Origin: Verrucomicrobiota bacterium
GTDB taxonomy: Bacteria; Verrucomicrobiota; Verrucomicrobiia; Limisphaerales; AAA164-E04
Length of the DNA stretch: 32,738 nucleotides
Reading direction: 5' to 3'
Assembly: GCA_023257935.1 (NCBI GenBank)
Contig: JALRAZ010000117.1
Coordinates: 1 to 32,738 of the forward strand
The position numbers and the translations under genes were made by a program. Under the pieces are notes generated by a model. The model ran no database searches. It was not told where the DNA came from and saw only the letters and a list, made by a program, of their open reading frames with translations. Of this stretch, positions 14,326 to 22,271 are shown in pieces (the first letter of the stretch is position 1; each line of letters opens with the position of its first letter).

Positions 14326-16281
14326 ATGCGGATCACCCGAAAAAAAACCATTCAGCCCACTTACTTCCTGCTCTTCCATCTGGGCTTGAGCCTTTCCTTG
14401 TTAACGCCGCAGGCACAAGGACCTGGTGGGATCCAAGGCAACATACGAGGTGGGTTTGAATGGTCCATGCCCGACAAGGACAATCAGATCAGTACGAGCA
14501 TCCAAGGGGATTCAATGGAAGGCGATTTACTCAAAGGAGTCTCCATCAAGTTTTTTTCCGGCAGCCAGAGACTGACTCCCAGCTTCGTGATTGAGGCACC
14601 CGCCTGCACCCTTGACCAGCAAACACTCGATGCGCATTCCTCCGGACCTATCACACTGAGATCAGGGGATGCAGGCATCGCTATCCAAGGAATGGGTTGG
14701 CGTTGGATTCAGGATGCCGCGGAACTGACCATCAGCAACAAGGTCTCCACCCTCATCAAAAGAGCATTCCTGAGCCGGGCATCAGCTCAGGGGCTCGAGG
14801 AGGATGATCAGTCAATCAGCGTCGAATCTGGACGCTTGATCTTCGACCGTTATCGGGGAGAAGCTCGCTTTGATAAAGGGGTCAAGGTGATTGATCCTGA
14901 CCGACTCCAGCTCAACGGGCAGAATCTGGCGCTCAGCTTGGTATCTGGTTCCACTGATATTCAAGAAATCAACGCCTCAGGCGAAGTCCGCCTCCAATCG
15001 CTGAATCCAAAACTACCCATCAGCGCAACCGGAGGTAGAGCTATTTATTCTCAGCCTGCCTCGGACTCACCCAAATTGGAACTCCTGGACGAGCCCTATT
15101 GGAATCTGAAAGGCAAGGCCCATGGCAGGGGAGACTTGATTCGCATTCGCGGGATGGAAAAGGCCAATCACCATCTTGAAGTCATCGGTCAGGCATTGCT
15201 AACCCTCTCAGAGCCACCTCAGTTAGGTCTCTCATCGGTTGAACCCAATCAACCCAATGTGGCAGAGCAACCCATCCAGATCGAATCCCAGACCTATGCC
15301 TTGAAGGGCAATGAGCTGGTCTTCGAAAATGCGGTGAGTGTCCACCAGGCGGGCAACTGGGTGATGAGCTGCAATCAACTTCGCACTTCGGTGGAGAGTC
15401 AAGTCGCTTCGCCGAAACAGGATTCATCACAGATACCTCAACCCATCGAAGCTATCGGAGAGGTTTCATGGACTACCTTCAAAGCAACCAATTCTCTCAA
15501 AGCCAAGGCCAATCGTGCCCTACTAACCCCCGGCCTGAAGGGTCATTTCAAACTGACCATGGAAGGCTCAGCCCGCATTGAAAGTGCTCAATACCTGGCA
15601 AGCGCCACCAGGCTTGTGCTGGAAAAACAAGGTGACCGGGAGGCTTTGCATGCAAGAGGCCAGGCATCCCTTGAACTTTCTCAGGGAGCGGTCGATGAAA
15701 ATATTCAACTCTTTGCCTCGAGCCGAGCAAGCAGCCAAGGCAGTATGAAAGGATCCAGCAATTTGCAGATCGTTTCCGACCAATATAGCTTCGAGAATGG
15801 AAAAGGCTTGTTTGACGGCCAGGTTCGGTTGAGGTGGAATACGCTCCGAATGACCTGCCAAGAGCTTGAAACCCTTGTGGACCCAGCAACTAAGACCATG
15901 CAAGCGCTGACTGCCAGTGACAATGTGATCCTACAGCAGGACCAGGGCGTGTTATCCTGTGAGACCATCCTCGGGAGCTTTTCAAAAGAAATTGGCAAGC
16001 TAGAAACATTGGTTGCCGAGGGCGGGGTGCGAATCCAACATCCCAACGGGCAGGCTGCAGGGCAGCAAGCTGTTTTCCACACCCGGACACAGCTTATCGA
16101 ATTGAAAGGTGAGCCATGGATCCTTGCCAAACTCGAAGCTGCGCCTGGCCAAAGCAAGCGCCATGTCCTGGCAGAAGGCGGTCGGTTATTCTGGAATCAG
16201 ACTCGCAACCGTCTATCGGGAAGAGGTGATTACCATATCACGACGGTCGACAACCCTGAGGCTATCAGTCATGGAGGCTGA
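14326..16281 (+). CDS. Large multi-domain LptA/OstA-like LPS transport protein
   Basis: 651 residues, far longer than E. coli LptA (185) or LptC (191). A signal peptide (basic MRITRKK, then FLLFHLGLSLSLL and TPQAQG) sends it to the periplasm. The body consists of repeated short beta strands, with phrases such as GVSIKFFSG, LDAHSSGPITL, GEARFDKGVKVI, GEVRLQSL, LVFENAVSV, GLFDGQVRLRW and LVAEGGVRIQHPNGQAAGQQAVF. The last of these reads as a classic OstA unit. I estimate four to six OstA-like units. The position between kdsA and lptB supports a role in LPS transfer from the inner membrane to the outer membrane, perhaps combining LptC and LptA functions. No second membrane helix is seen. lptB starts within its last codons, so the two are coupled. 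Confidence 0.8.
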   Translation: MRITRKKTIQPTYFLLFHLGLSLSLLTPQAQGPGGIQGNIRGGFEWSMPDKDNQISTSIQGDSMEGDLLKGVSIKFFSGSQRLTPSFVIEAPACTLDQQTLDAHSSGPITLRSGDAGIAIQGMGWRWIQDAAELTISNKVSTLIKRAFLSRASAQGLEEDDQSISVESGRLIFDRYRGEARFDKGVKVIDPDRLQLNGQNLALSLVSGSTDIQEINASGEVRLQSLNPKLPISATGGRAIYSQPASDSPKLELLDEPYWNLKGKAHGRGDLIRIRGMEKANHHLEVIGQALLTLSEPPQLGLSSVEPNQPNVAEQPIQIESQTYALKGNELVFENAVSVHQAGNWVMSCNQLRTSVESQVASPKQDSSQIPQPIEAIGEVSWTTFKATNSLKAKANRALLTPGLKGHFKLTMEGSARIESAQYLASATRLVLEKQGDREALHARGQASLELSQGAVDENIQLFASSRASSQGSMKGSSNLQIVSDQYSFENGKGLFDGQVRLRWNTLRMTCQELETLVDPATKTMQALTASDNVILQQDQGVLSCETILGSFSKEIGKLETLVAEGGVRIQHPNGQAAGQQAVFHTRTQLIELKGEPWILAKLEAAPGQSKRHVLAEGGRLFWNQTRNRLSGRGDYHITTVDNPEAISHGG

Positions 16282-17062
16282 TTCAAATCACATGCCATCA
16301 AACTCGAAAGCTGAGCAAGGCTCACCCGCTCCCAGCGAAACATCGCTCCTTGATACCTGCGCTTTGGTCAAAAGCTATCGTGGTAGGAGGGTGGTTGATG
16401 GGGTTTCACTCAATGTGAAAGCGGGCGAAATTGTGGGACTATTAGGCCCAAATGGCGCCGGAAAAACCACTTCCTTCAACATGGTTGTCGGGGTGGTGCG
16501 CCCTGATGAAGGATCGGTCAATTTTCAACAAGCCAACGTGACCTCCCTGGCGATGCATCAGCGAGCCAGATTAGGCATTGGCTACCTGACACAGGAACCC
16601 TCTGTTTTCCGCAAACTCACCGTTGCCGAAAACATCATGGCCATCCTGGAGACATGTCGGCTTTCAAGCAAAGAGCGCCAAGCCAGACTCAAACTCCTGC
16701 TGGAAGAACTCGACCTGACTCGCCTGGCTTCCAGCCGAGCCTTTACCTTGAGTGGGGGTGAGAAAAGGAGGCTTGAAATCACGCGAGCCCTGGTGACGCA
16801 GCCCAAGCTGCTCCTACTTGATGAACCTTTTAGCGGCATCGACCCCATTGCTATTTACGAAGTACAGAAAATCCTGAGGCGGCTCAAGGAACGAGGACTT
16901 GGCATCCTCATCACCGACCACAACGTGAGAGAAACCCTCAAACTTGTGGACCGAGCTTACATCATCCATCAGGGACAGGTCCTTTGCCAAGGCAGTGGCA
17001 CCTTCCTGGCAGAAGACCCCAAGGCAAGGGAAGTTTACCTCGGACCCGAATTCAACCTATGA
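16271..17062 (+). CDS. lptB: LPS export ABC transporter ATP-binding protein
   Basis: 263 residues from ATG 16271 (11-nt overlap with the upstream stop); ATG 16292 is an alternative. A complete ABC nucleotide-binding domain has Walker A GPNGAGKTT, signature LSGGEKRR, Walker B LLLLDEPFSGID and switch H in ITDHNVRE. The segment YLTQEPSVFRKLTVAENIMAILE is the LptB-specific version of the Q-loop region. It powers LptFG to extract LPS from the inner membrane; the permeases are not in the window. A 25-residue polar N-terminal extension precedes the domain. hprK follows with an ATGA overlap. Confidence 0.95.
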   Translation: MEADSNHMPSNSKAEQGSPAPSETSLLDTCALVKSYRGRRVVDGVSLNVKAGEIVGLLGPNGAGKTTSFNMVVGVVRPDEGSVNFQQANVTSLAMHQRARLGIGYLTQEPSVFRKLTVAENIMAILETCRLSSKERQARLKLLLEELDLTRLASSRAFTLSGGEKRRLEITRALVTQPKLLLLDEPFSGIDPIAIYEVQKILRRLKERGLGILITDHNVRETLKLVDRAYIIHQGQVLCQGSGTFLAEDPKAREVYLGPEFNL

Positions 17063-18039
17063 GCCGAACTGGAAACTCCAGCAAGCAGCAGGCATCGACC
17101 GTCACCGTTGAGACCTTCATCAAACAGCACGGTCAGGAGCTCATGCTCCAAACCATAGGCGATTGCTGTGGCCTAAACCGACGTATCGTGGAACCAACGG
17201 TGAATCGGCCTGGTTTAGCTCTGGTGGGCTACAAACGCTACTTTGCCAGCAAGCGCGTTCAAGTATTTGGCAGCGTGGAAACCACCTACCTAAGATCCCT
17301 CTCTCCCAAAGAACGCGAAGATCGATACCAATGGATTTTTGCCACGCGCATTCCTTGCGTCGTTTTCTCACGCAATCTCAAGCCGGATCCTGCCTTACTC
17401 AAAGCAGCAAAGGCTGCTTGCGTCCCCGTTTTCAAGACCCCCCTTATCACCATGCGCTTCATCAATCTGGCTACCCTTGCGCTGGAGATGCTCTTTGCGC
17501 CCAGGCAGAATGAGATGGGATGCATGGTCGACATCCTTGGGGTAGGAGTGCTTATTCGAGGGGAAAGCGGCATTGGCAAGAGCGAGGCTGTATTGGCGCT
17601 GATCGAACGTGGTTACAGCCTTGTGGCTGATGACATCACTCGGGTCACCATGATCGACAATCAGCACATCGTTGGCACCAGCTACGAAACAACCCGGAAC
17701 CTGATGGAAATCCGAGGGATTGGTATCATTGATGTCGCAGCCATGTTCGGCGTCAGGAGTGTCACACGGGAAAAACAGGTCAATTTGGTCGTCACCTTAG
17801 TCCACTGGGACAAAGCTCAGAAAATTGATCGCCTGGGCATTGATCAGGAGGTGACCCGAATTCTGGGAGTGGAGATCCCCCACATTGTGATTCCAGTCAG
17901 GCCAGGTAGGGATATGGGAAGGCTCATTGAAGTGGCCGCCTTTCAAACCAAGCTCAAGATGGCGGGGATCAATACTGCCCAAGCACTGAGTGAGCGTTTG
18001 CTAGAAAAGATGACCCGTGATCGCGAATCGGGCACGTGA
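17059..18039 (+). CDS. hprK: HPr kinase/phosphorylase
   Basis: 326 residues from ATG 17059, which overlaps the lptB stop (ATGA). It phosphorylates HPr on the regulatory serine and removes that phosphate. N-terminal domain to about 145; kinase core with Walker A RGESGIGKSE (167-176), catalytic acidic pair D191 D192 (LVADDITRV), signature MEIRGIGIIDVAAMFG (216-231) and C-terminal RPGRD (281-285). Aligning GVGVLIRG with other HprKs puts M153 where nearly all known enzymes have His (SVHGxLVD becomes NEMGCMVD), an unusual change next to the active site. The HPr target gene follows 138 nt downstream. Context suggests the pair coordinates envelope or carbon metabolism rather than sugar uptake. Confidence 0.93.
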   Translation: MSRTGNSSKQQASTVTVETFIKQHGQELMLQTIGDCCGLNRRIVEPTVNRPGLALVGYKRYFASKRVQVFGSVETTYLRSLSPKEREDRYQWIFATRIPCVVFSRNLKPDPALLKAAKAACVPVFKTPLITMRFINLATLALEMLFAPRQNEMGCMVDILGVGVLIRGESGIGKSEAVLALIERGYSLVADDITRVTMIDNQHIVGTSYETTRNLMEIRGIGIIDVAAMFGVRSVTREKQVNLVVTLVHWDKAQKIDRLGIDQEVTRILGVEIPHIVIPVRPGRDMGRLIEVAAFQTKLKMAGINTAQALSERLLEKMTRDRESGT

Positions 18040-18177
18040 GTTTCTCCCTGATAAAAGCTTATTCTCCTGGCAAAGGTAGGTGAGGCGGCTTCCAAAAAAT
18101 CACTCGCCACACACCCGACCTCGTGCATAATCCCGCTTCGCCTGGTCGCTGACCATCAGCCTCAACAGATCATCATC

Positions 18178-18453
18178 ATGTCAACCTCCATCAAAACCGA
18201 ACTCCTGGTCGAAAACAAGATGGGCATTCATGCTCGTCCAGCGGCCATGTTCGTCAAGATCGCCAGTCGCTACGAGGCCGAGATCTTCGTAGAGAAGGAC
18301 GGTGAAAGGGTCAATGGCAAGAGCATCATGGGATTGATGATGCTGGCTGCAGGCCCGGGAAGCCGCCTGGTCCTCGAGGCAATTGGCGTGGACGCCAGCC
18401 AAGCCGTCGAAGAGTTGACCCAACTACTGGCAAACCGCTTCGACGAGGCTTGA
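18178..18453 (+). CDS. ptsH: HPr phosphocarrier protein
   Basis: 91 residues, family length. It carries the active-site histidine H18 in GIHARPAA (equivalent to H15) and the regulatory serine S49 in NGKSIMGLMML (equivalent to S46), the target of HprK encoded just upstream. The rest fits the HPr fold through the late segment GVDASQAVEEL. No enzyme I or enzyme II gene is visible in the window, so it may act mainly as a regulatory phosphoprotein here. The gene converges on the YmdB gene with 3 nt between the stops. Confidence 0.95.
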   Translation: MSTSIKTELLVENKMGIHARPAAMFVKIASRYEAEIFVEKDGERVNGKSIMGLMMLAAGPGSRLVLEAIGVDASQAVEELTQLLANRFDEA

Positions 18454-18456
18454 TGG

Positions 18457-19236
18457 CTATTGCCTTGCAGCGACTCTGGAAATAGTCAGGGCCCTGCCCG
18501 TGCGAGGATCCACCGAGACAAGCACACCTCGCATCATCACATCAGCTGAAGCCACACCAAAACGCTGGGGCTGAAGGGTGAGGAAGCGCTGAATGACAGG
18601 TTCAATTTCCCGGCCTAACACACTTGCCTGGGGCCCAGTAAAACCCGCATCACACAGGAAAGCTGTGCCCCCTGGAAAAATTTGTTCATCAGCAGTAGGG
18701 ACGTGAGTGTGCGTTCCCACCACCAGGGTGACTCGACCATCGAGAAAACGGCCCATGGCAATTTTCTCAGAGGTGGCCTCGGCGTGAAAATCCACCACAA
18801 TGATCGGACTCTGAGAACGGATTTCCTCAATGATCTGATCAATGACTTCGAAAGGATTATCCAGACTGGCCATGAACGTCCTGCCCTGAAGGTTCACCAC
18901 CGCCACAGGAGGCTGCCCTTCCTGGCGTGCAATCAGCCATCCCTGACCCGGGGTCTGTTTGGGGTAGTTCAGAGGACGCAGAAAACAAGGGTCCTTTTCG
19001 AGCAGTTGGATAACTTCCCGATGATCCCACAAGTGATCACCGGTGGTGATCACATCGACCCCCGCATCGTAGAGCTCACGAGCCGTAGAAGGCGTGATAC
19101 CAGCCCCACCGGCAGCATTTTCACCATTAGCGATGACCAGATCTATGGCGTGCTCCTGCCGAAAGCCAGGAAGCAGGGAAGCCAGAATCCGTCGGCCCGG
19201 ACGACCGACGACATCTCCAATGAATAGTAGATTCAA
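18457..19236 (-). CDS. YmdB-family metallophosphoesterase (2',3'-cyclic-nucleotide phosphodiesterase)
   Basis: 259 residues, typical for the family. Metal and catalytic motifs in order: FIGDVVGRPGR (D8), NGENAAGGAGI, TTGDHLWDHRE, VDFHAEATSEK and VGTHTHVPTADE, which together identify the YmdB/TIGR00282 group of binuclear-metal phosphodiesterases. B. subtilis YmdB hydrolyses cyclic nucleotides and affects biofilm and motility decisions; that function is transferred by family only. It is cytoplasmic. It follows the TatD-like gene in the same direction with 61 nt between them. Confidence 0.93.
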   Translation of the reverse strand: MNLLFIGDVVGRPGRRILASLLPGFRQEHAIDLVIANGENAAGGAGITPSTARELYDAGVDVITTGDHLWDHREVIQLLEKDPCFLRPLNYPKQTPGQGWLIARQEGQPPVAVVNLQGRTFMASLDNPFEVIDQIIEEIRSQSPIIVVDFHAEATSEKIAMGRFLDGRVTLVVGTHTHVPTADEQIFPGGTAFLCDAGFTGPQASVLGREIEPVIQRFLTLQPQRFGVASADVMMRGVLVSVDPRTGRALTISRVAARQ

Positions 19237-19297
19237 GAGCGCAAAATGAGATCAGAGGGTTCTTGTCTGAAGGGATTCAGTGACACGCATGATCCCA

Positions 19298-20101
19298 CTA
19301 CGGAAGCCGAAACCGAGGACTCTGCTGCATGAACGCCACAGGATTCTGATAGACCACCTTGTCGATCCATGGATGTGTGTGGGCGCGCTGCTTCATTTCT
19401 ATGGCAGCATGAGGCACGGCTAGGGGTCGGCTGATCCCCCAATCACAGGCGCTGTTCATCCAGATTCGATCGGTTCCAAAGCGCTCAAGCATGTCAATCG
19501 CACGACTTGAGCTGCATTTGGATTCAGGATAGAGGGTCATCCCTGCCCAAAAACCTTCATCTAAAACCATGCTAATGGTGTGCTCTTCCACGTGATCGAT
19601 CACACACCTGGAAGGCTGAATCCTGGGATCATTTTTCAAGGCATCCAGGATGAGGCGAGTCCCTTTGTATTTATCCTCAAGATGAGGGGTGTGCACGAGG
19701 ATGAGTTGATCATGCTGGGCAGCAATCTCAATGTGTCGTTCAAGGACCTTGAGTTCATTGGCGCTATTCTTGTTGAGTCCAATTTCCCCGATACCCAGGA
19801 CGTTGGGCTTATCCATAAACTGGGGGATTAGATCCATCACCTCCGAGGCCAGCTTCAGGTCTTCCGATTCCTTGGGATTAATGCATAACCAGCAATAATG
19901 CGGCAGGCCAAATTTGGCTGCTCGCCTGGGTTCATGCTCGGTCAGTTGGCAGAAATAGTCGTGAAAACCATCAACCGAGCAACGATCAAATCCTGCCCAG
20001 AAGGCCGGTTCACAGACTGCTTGGCAGCCTGCTGTAACCATGGCCAAGTAGTCATCGGTGGTTCGACTCACCATGTGTCCATGTGGCTCAATATATCTCA
20101 T
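19298..20101 (-). CDS. TatD-like metal-dependent hydrolase
   Basis: 267 residues from ATG 20101, which begins MRYIEPHGHMVSRTTDDY; the frame is open further upstream but without homology-like sequence. Amidohydrolase motifs of the TatD group: the HxH pair (PHGH), GIGEIGL, LVHTPH, CVIDHVEEHT and the late Asp in NSACDWG. It is therefore a TIM-barrel metal hydrolase, substrate unknown. Members of this subgroup occur in eboA-F metabolite-transport clusters and beside the small helical gene found directly upstream here (10 nt away). I do not see the other ebo genes, so no symbol is given. Confidence 0.85.
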   Translation of the reverse strand: MRYIEPHGHMVSRTTDDYLAMVTAGCQAVCEPAFWAGFDRCSVDGFHDYFCQLTEHEPRRAAKFGLPHYCWLCINPKESEDLKLASEVMDLIPQFMDKPNVLGIGEIGLNKNSANELKVLERHIEIAAQHDQLILVHTPHLEDKYKGTRLILDALKNDPRIQPSRCVIDHVEEHTISMVLDEGFWAGMTLYPESKCSSSRAIDMLERFGTDRIWMNSACDWGISRPLAVPHAAIEMKQRAHTHPWIDKVVYQNPVAFMQQSPRFRLP

Positions 20102-20111
20102 GGGAAAGGAA

Positions 20112-20408
20112 TCAGGATGGGATCTTTTCGGATTCAGGCTCCCCTGGCCATGCACCACAAGCAGCCTTGGTCGTCGCCTTGGCAATGGGTTGGGTCGTTG
20201 GGTCACTCAAGGACATCAGAACCCTTGCTGCACGATCCGGAGCTTCGCCAAGAAGATGCTGCATGGCTTGAGCAAAGGCCTCTGCCCGAAAGTCAGCCTC
20301 TCCACCGGCACGATCCATACGATCAAGAAAAGCTGCCAAATCAATCAGTTTGTGTCGGGCATCCATGAAATAAAGATCCAGGACCTGGTTTCGGGACAGA
20401 TGACTCAT
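20112..20408 (-). CDS. Small conserved helical protein paired with TatD-like hydrolase
   Basis: 98 residues from ATG 20408; ATG 20420 is possible. It reads MSHLSRNQVLDLYFMDARHK and continues LIDLAAFLDRMDRAGG, then an Ala-rich helix (FRAEAFAQAMQHLL) and RVLMSLSDPTTQPI. This looks like a conserved helical family that I have seen only as a neighbour of TatD/EboA-type genes; I know no assigned function. The TatD start lies 10 nt after its stop, so the two are likely cotranscribed. No membrane segment or metal-binding motif. It may be a partner or regulator of the hydrolase (inference). Confidence 0.75.
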   Translation of the reverse strand: MSHLSRNQVLDLYFMDARHKLIDLAAFLDRMDRAGGEADFRAEAFAQAMQHLLGEAPDRAARVLMSLSDPTTQPIAKATTKAACGAWPGEPESEKIPS

Positions 20409-20515
20409 GATGGAGCTCATTCTATAGCAGAACGGGTCGAGACAAAGAATCAAAATCATTCCTCCACCGAGCGTTGTGTTGTCAGCAGAACATGGCAACT
20501 TAATGAGCGTAGATC

Positions 20516-21130
20516 ATGATGGGTGGTTCTTTTCAACTCAAACGCGCGACGGTGGAAGAATTACCAGCTTTAAGATGGCTCTGGCAACGGGCCAACCTCT
20601 CCACTGTCGCACTCGAGCGAGACCTGACTGACTTTTATTTACTACTGGATGAGGACTTCACCCTCCTGGCCGCCATGGGCGTCCATGTTGAATCTCAAGA
20701 AGCATGGCTGCATCACCTACATTTCAGCCATGATCCTCACGACCCTGAGCTGTTTGGGCAGTTCTGGGAGCGATTGCGATTGTTGCTCATCAATCGTGGG
20801 ATTCAAAGGGCTTGGACCAGGCAATGGCCGGCAGCATGGCGTCAAGAGGGATTCACCGATCCAAGCAGCAGGGAATCCTTGCATGCACCGCGCCGTGCTC
20901 AACCCGACCAACCTGGCCTTTTGGTCCGATCCATGCGAGATGCCCGAACTGCGCAATTGATTGAAAAAAAAGTCGCCGAACTCAGTGCTTTAAGGGAAGT
21001 CTCAGACCGCCACATGGCTCAGCAGACTCAGCGGATTCGACGCATCGCCTACACCATATCGGCGGTATTTATCTCACTGCTGGTCTATCTCACCCTTAGA
21101 GGTATTCTCACCCTGCCTCGCTGGCGTTGA
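20516..21130 (+). CDS. GNAT-like protein with C-terminal membrane anchor
   Basis: 204 residues. The N-terminal 110 residues begin FQLKRATVEELPALRWLWQR, the pattern of a GNAT acetyltransferase first strand and helix, and continue with a strand-rich segment (FTLLAAMGVHVESQ, then WLHHLHFS). The usual acetyl-CoA loop (RxxGxG/A) is not evident, so the domain may be degenerate or non-enzymatic. Residues about 140-170 form a helical coiled-coil-like stretch. A membrane helix near 178-196 (YTISAVFISLLVYLTLRGIL) ends the protein, placing the domain in the cytoplasm. The 3' end overlaps the convergent lipA gene by 23 nt. Function unknown. Confidence 0.65.
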   Translation: MMGGSFQLKRATVEELPALRWLWQRANLSTVALERDLTDFYLLLDEDFTLLAAMGVHVESQEAWLHHLHFSHDPHDPELFGQFWERLRLLLINRGIQRAWTRQWPAAWRQEGFTDPSSRESLHAPRRAQPDQPGLLVRSMRDARTAQLIEKKVAELSALREVSDRHMAQQTQRIRRIAYTISAVFISLLVYLTLRGILTLPRWR

Positions 21131-22010
21131 AGGCATCAGCATGGTAGGAGCTCCTGACCATAGGACCGCTGGCAACATGAAGAAACCCAAGATCCCGAGC
21201 CATGTCACCGTAACGGTCAAAGCGTTCGGGGGGGACAAACTCCTGCACGGGCAAATGCTTGAGAGTGGGCTGCAGGTATTGGCCTAGGGTGAGGATATCG
21301 CAACCCACTTCTCTGAGATCCTTCATGGTGGTTTCTAGCTCTTCTTCGCTCTCCCCAAGCCCAAGCATCAAACCAGATTTGGTGTAGAGGCGGTAGGCAG
21401 CCCCCTGCCGCACCCGATCCAGCAAAGCCAATGATCGCTCATAAGTAGCTCGCGACCGCACCGTGGGTGTCAGGCGTCTGACGGTCTCCATATTGTGATT
21501 GAATACATGCGGACGCGCATCCAACACGCAATCAATCGCATGCTGACGGAGCAGAAAATCCGGCGTCAGCACCTCGATGATTATCTCTGGGGAAAGCTGA
21601 CGCACCGCGTTGATGGTCTGTGCGAAATGTTCGGCTCCCCCGTCCTGCAGATCATCCCTGGCTACAGCCGTGATCACAACATGACGCAACTTCATCGCGC
21701 GGGCCGCCTCGGCCACTCGCTGGGGCTCCGAAGCATCCAGTGCTTGGGGACGAAGGGTCGAAACAGCGCAGAAGCCACAGGCCCGAGTGCAACGGTCCCC
21801 GCCGATCATGAAGGAAGCCGTTCCCTTGGCCCAACATTCCCAATGGTTAGGGCATTTGGCGCTCTCACAAACCGTATTCAACTGCCAAGTATCCAGCAGA
21901 CTCCTTGTCTTGGCAAAAGAGGGTTCAGTCGGTAGGGCTCGACGCAGCCATGAAGGGAGTCGAGGGCGTGAAGCCCTGGCGCTTGGGTGGGTGGTGGCAG
22001 GATGGGTCAT
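21108..22010 (-). CDS. lipA: Lipoyl synthase
   Basis: 300 residues. A radical-SAM enzyme that inserts two sulfurs into octanoyl groups on carrier domains. The auxiliary cluster motif CESAKCPNHWEC (CX4CX5C) and the radical-SAM motif CTRACGFC (CX3CX2C) are both intact, as are the downstream segments TAVARDDLQDGG, FNHNMETV and TKSGLMLGLGES, and a conserved late Arg-Ser-Ser (VRSSYHAD). Its ATG directly follows the glutaredoxin TAA with no gap. lipB is not adjacent. The grouping with a glutaredoxin is sensible because LipA consumes its auxiliary Fe-S cluster and needs repair (inference). Confidence 0.97.
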   Translation of the reverse strand: MTHPATTHPSARASRPRLPSWLRRALPTEPSFAKTRSLLDTWQLNTVCESAKCPNHWECWAKGTASFMIGGDRCTRACGFCAVSTLRPQALDASEPQRVAEAARAMKLRHVVITAVARDDLQDGGAEHFAQTINAVRQLSPEIIIEVLTPDFLLRQHAIDCVLDARPHVFNHNMETVRRLTPTVRSRATYERSLALLDRVRQGAAYRLYTKSGLMLGLGESEEELETTMKDLREVGCDILTLGQYLQPTLKHLPVQEFVPPERFDRYGDMARDLGFLHVASGPMVRSSYHADAFNASEAG

Positions 22011-22271
22011 TTATCCATCGAAGCCATGGCTGGCCCACCAAGGTTCCAATTCATCGATACCAAAATCAGCCAACACTTGGCCATTGACCTCAATGGTGGG
22101 AGTCATGCTCTTTCCGGTGAGTTGCTGGAGTTCCTCCATCGCGGCAGGGTTGGAGAGAACCTCCAGTTCCTCGAATGCCAGTCCGCGATGCCTGAGCCAA
22201 TCCAATGCCTCATGGCACCAGCCACAGTAAGATTTGGTAAAAAGGCGTATGTTCAGCCTGTTTGAGTTCAT
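22011..22271 (-). CDS. Glutaredoxin-like protein
   Basis: 86 residues, a thioredoxin fold with the active site CGWC after RLFTKSY, and the cis-proline segment SMTPTIEVNGQVLADFG. The dithiol motif suggests a disulfide-reducing glutaredoxin, close to the NrdH/GrxC size class. The ATG overlaps the cupin stop (ATGA) and the stop abuts the lipA ATG, making a tight three-gene unit. It probably keeps a thiol partner, possibly LipA or an Fe-S assembly step, reduced; this is inferred from position. Confidence 0.88.
   Translation of the reverse strand: MNSNRLNIRLFTKSYCGWCHEALDWLRHRGLAFEELEVLSNPAAMEELQQLTGKSMTPTIEVNGQVLADFGIDELEPWWASHGFDG

Noticed and set aside
15705-16157. 150-codon minus-strand frame inside the LptA-like gene
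   Set aside because: Shadow of a real gene; no start signal or domain.
16997-17015. Sigma54-like TGGCAC element
   Set aside because: The -12 half lacks the TTGC core, and the site lies inside lptB far from any suitable start.
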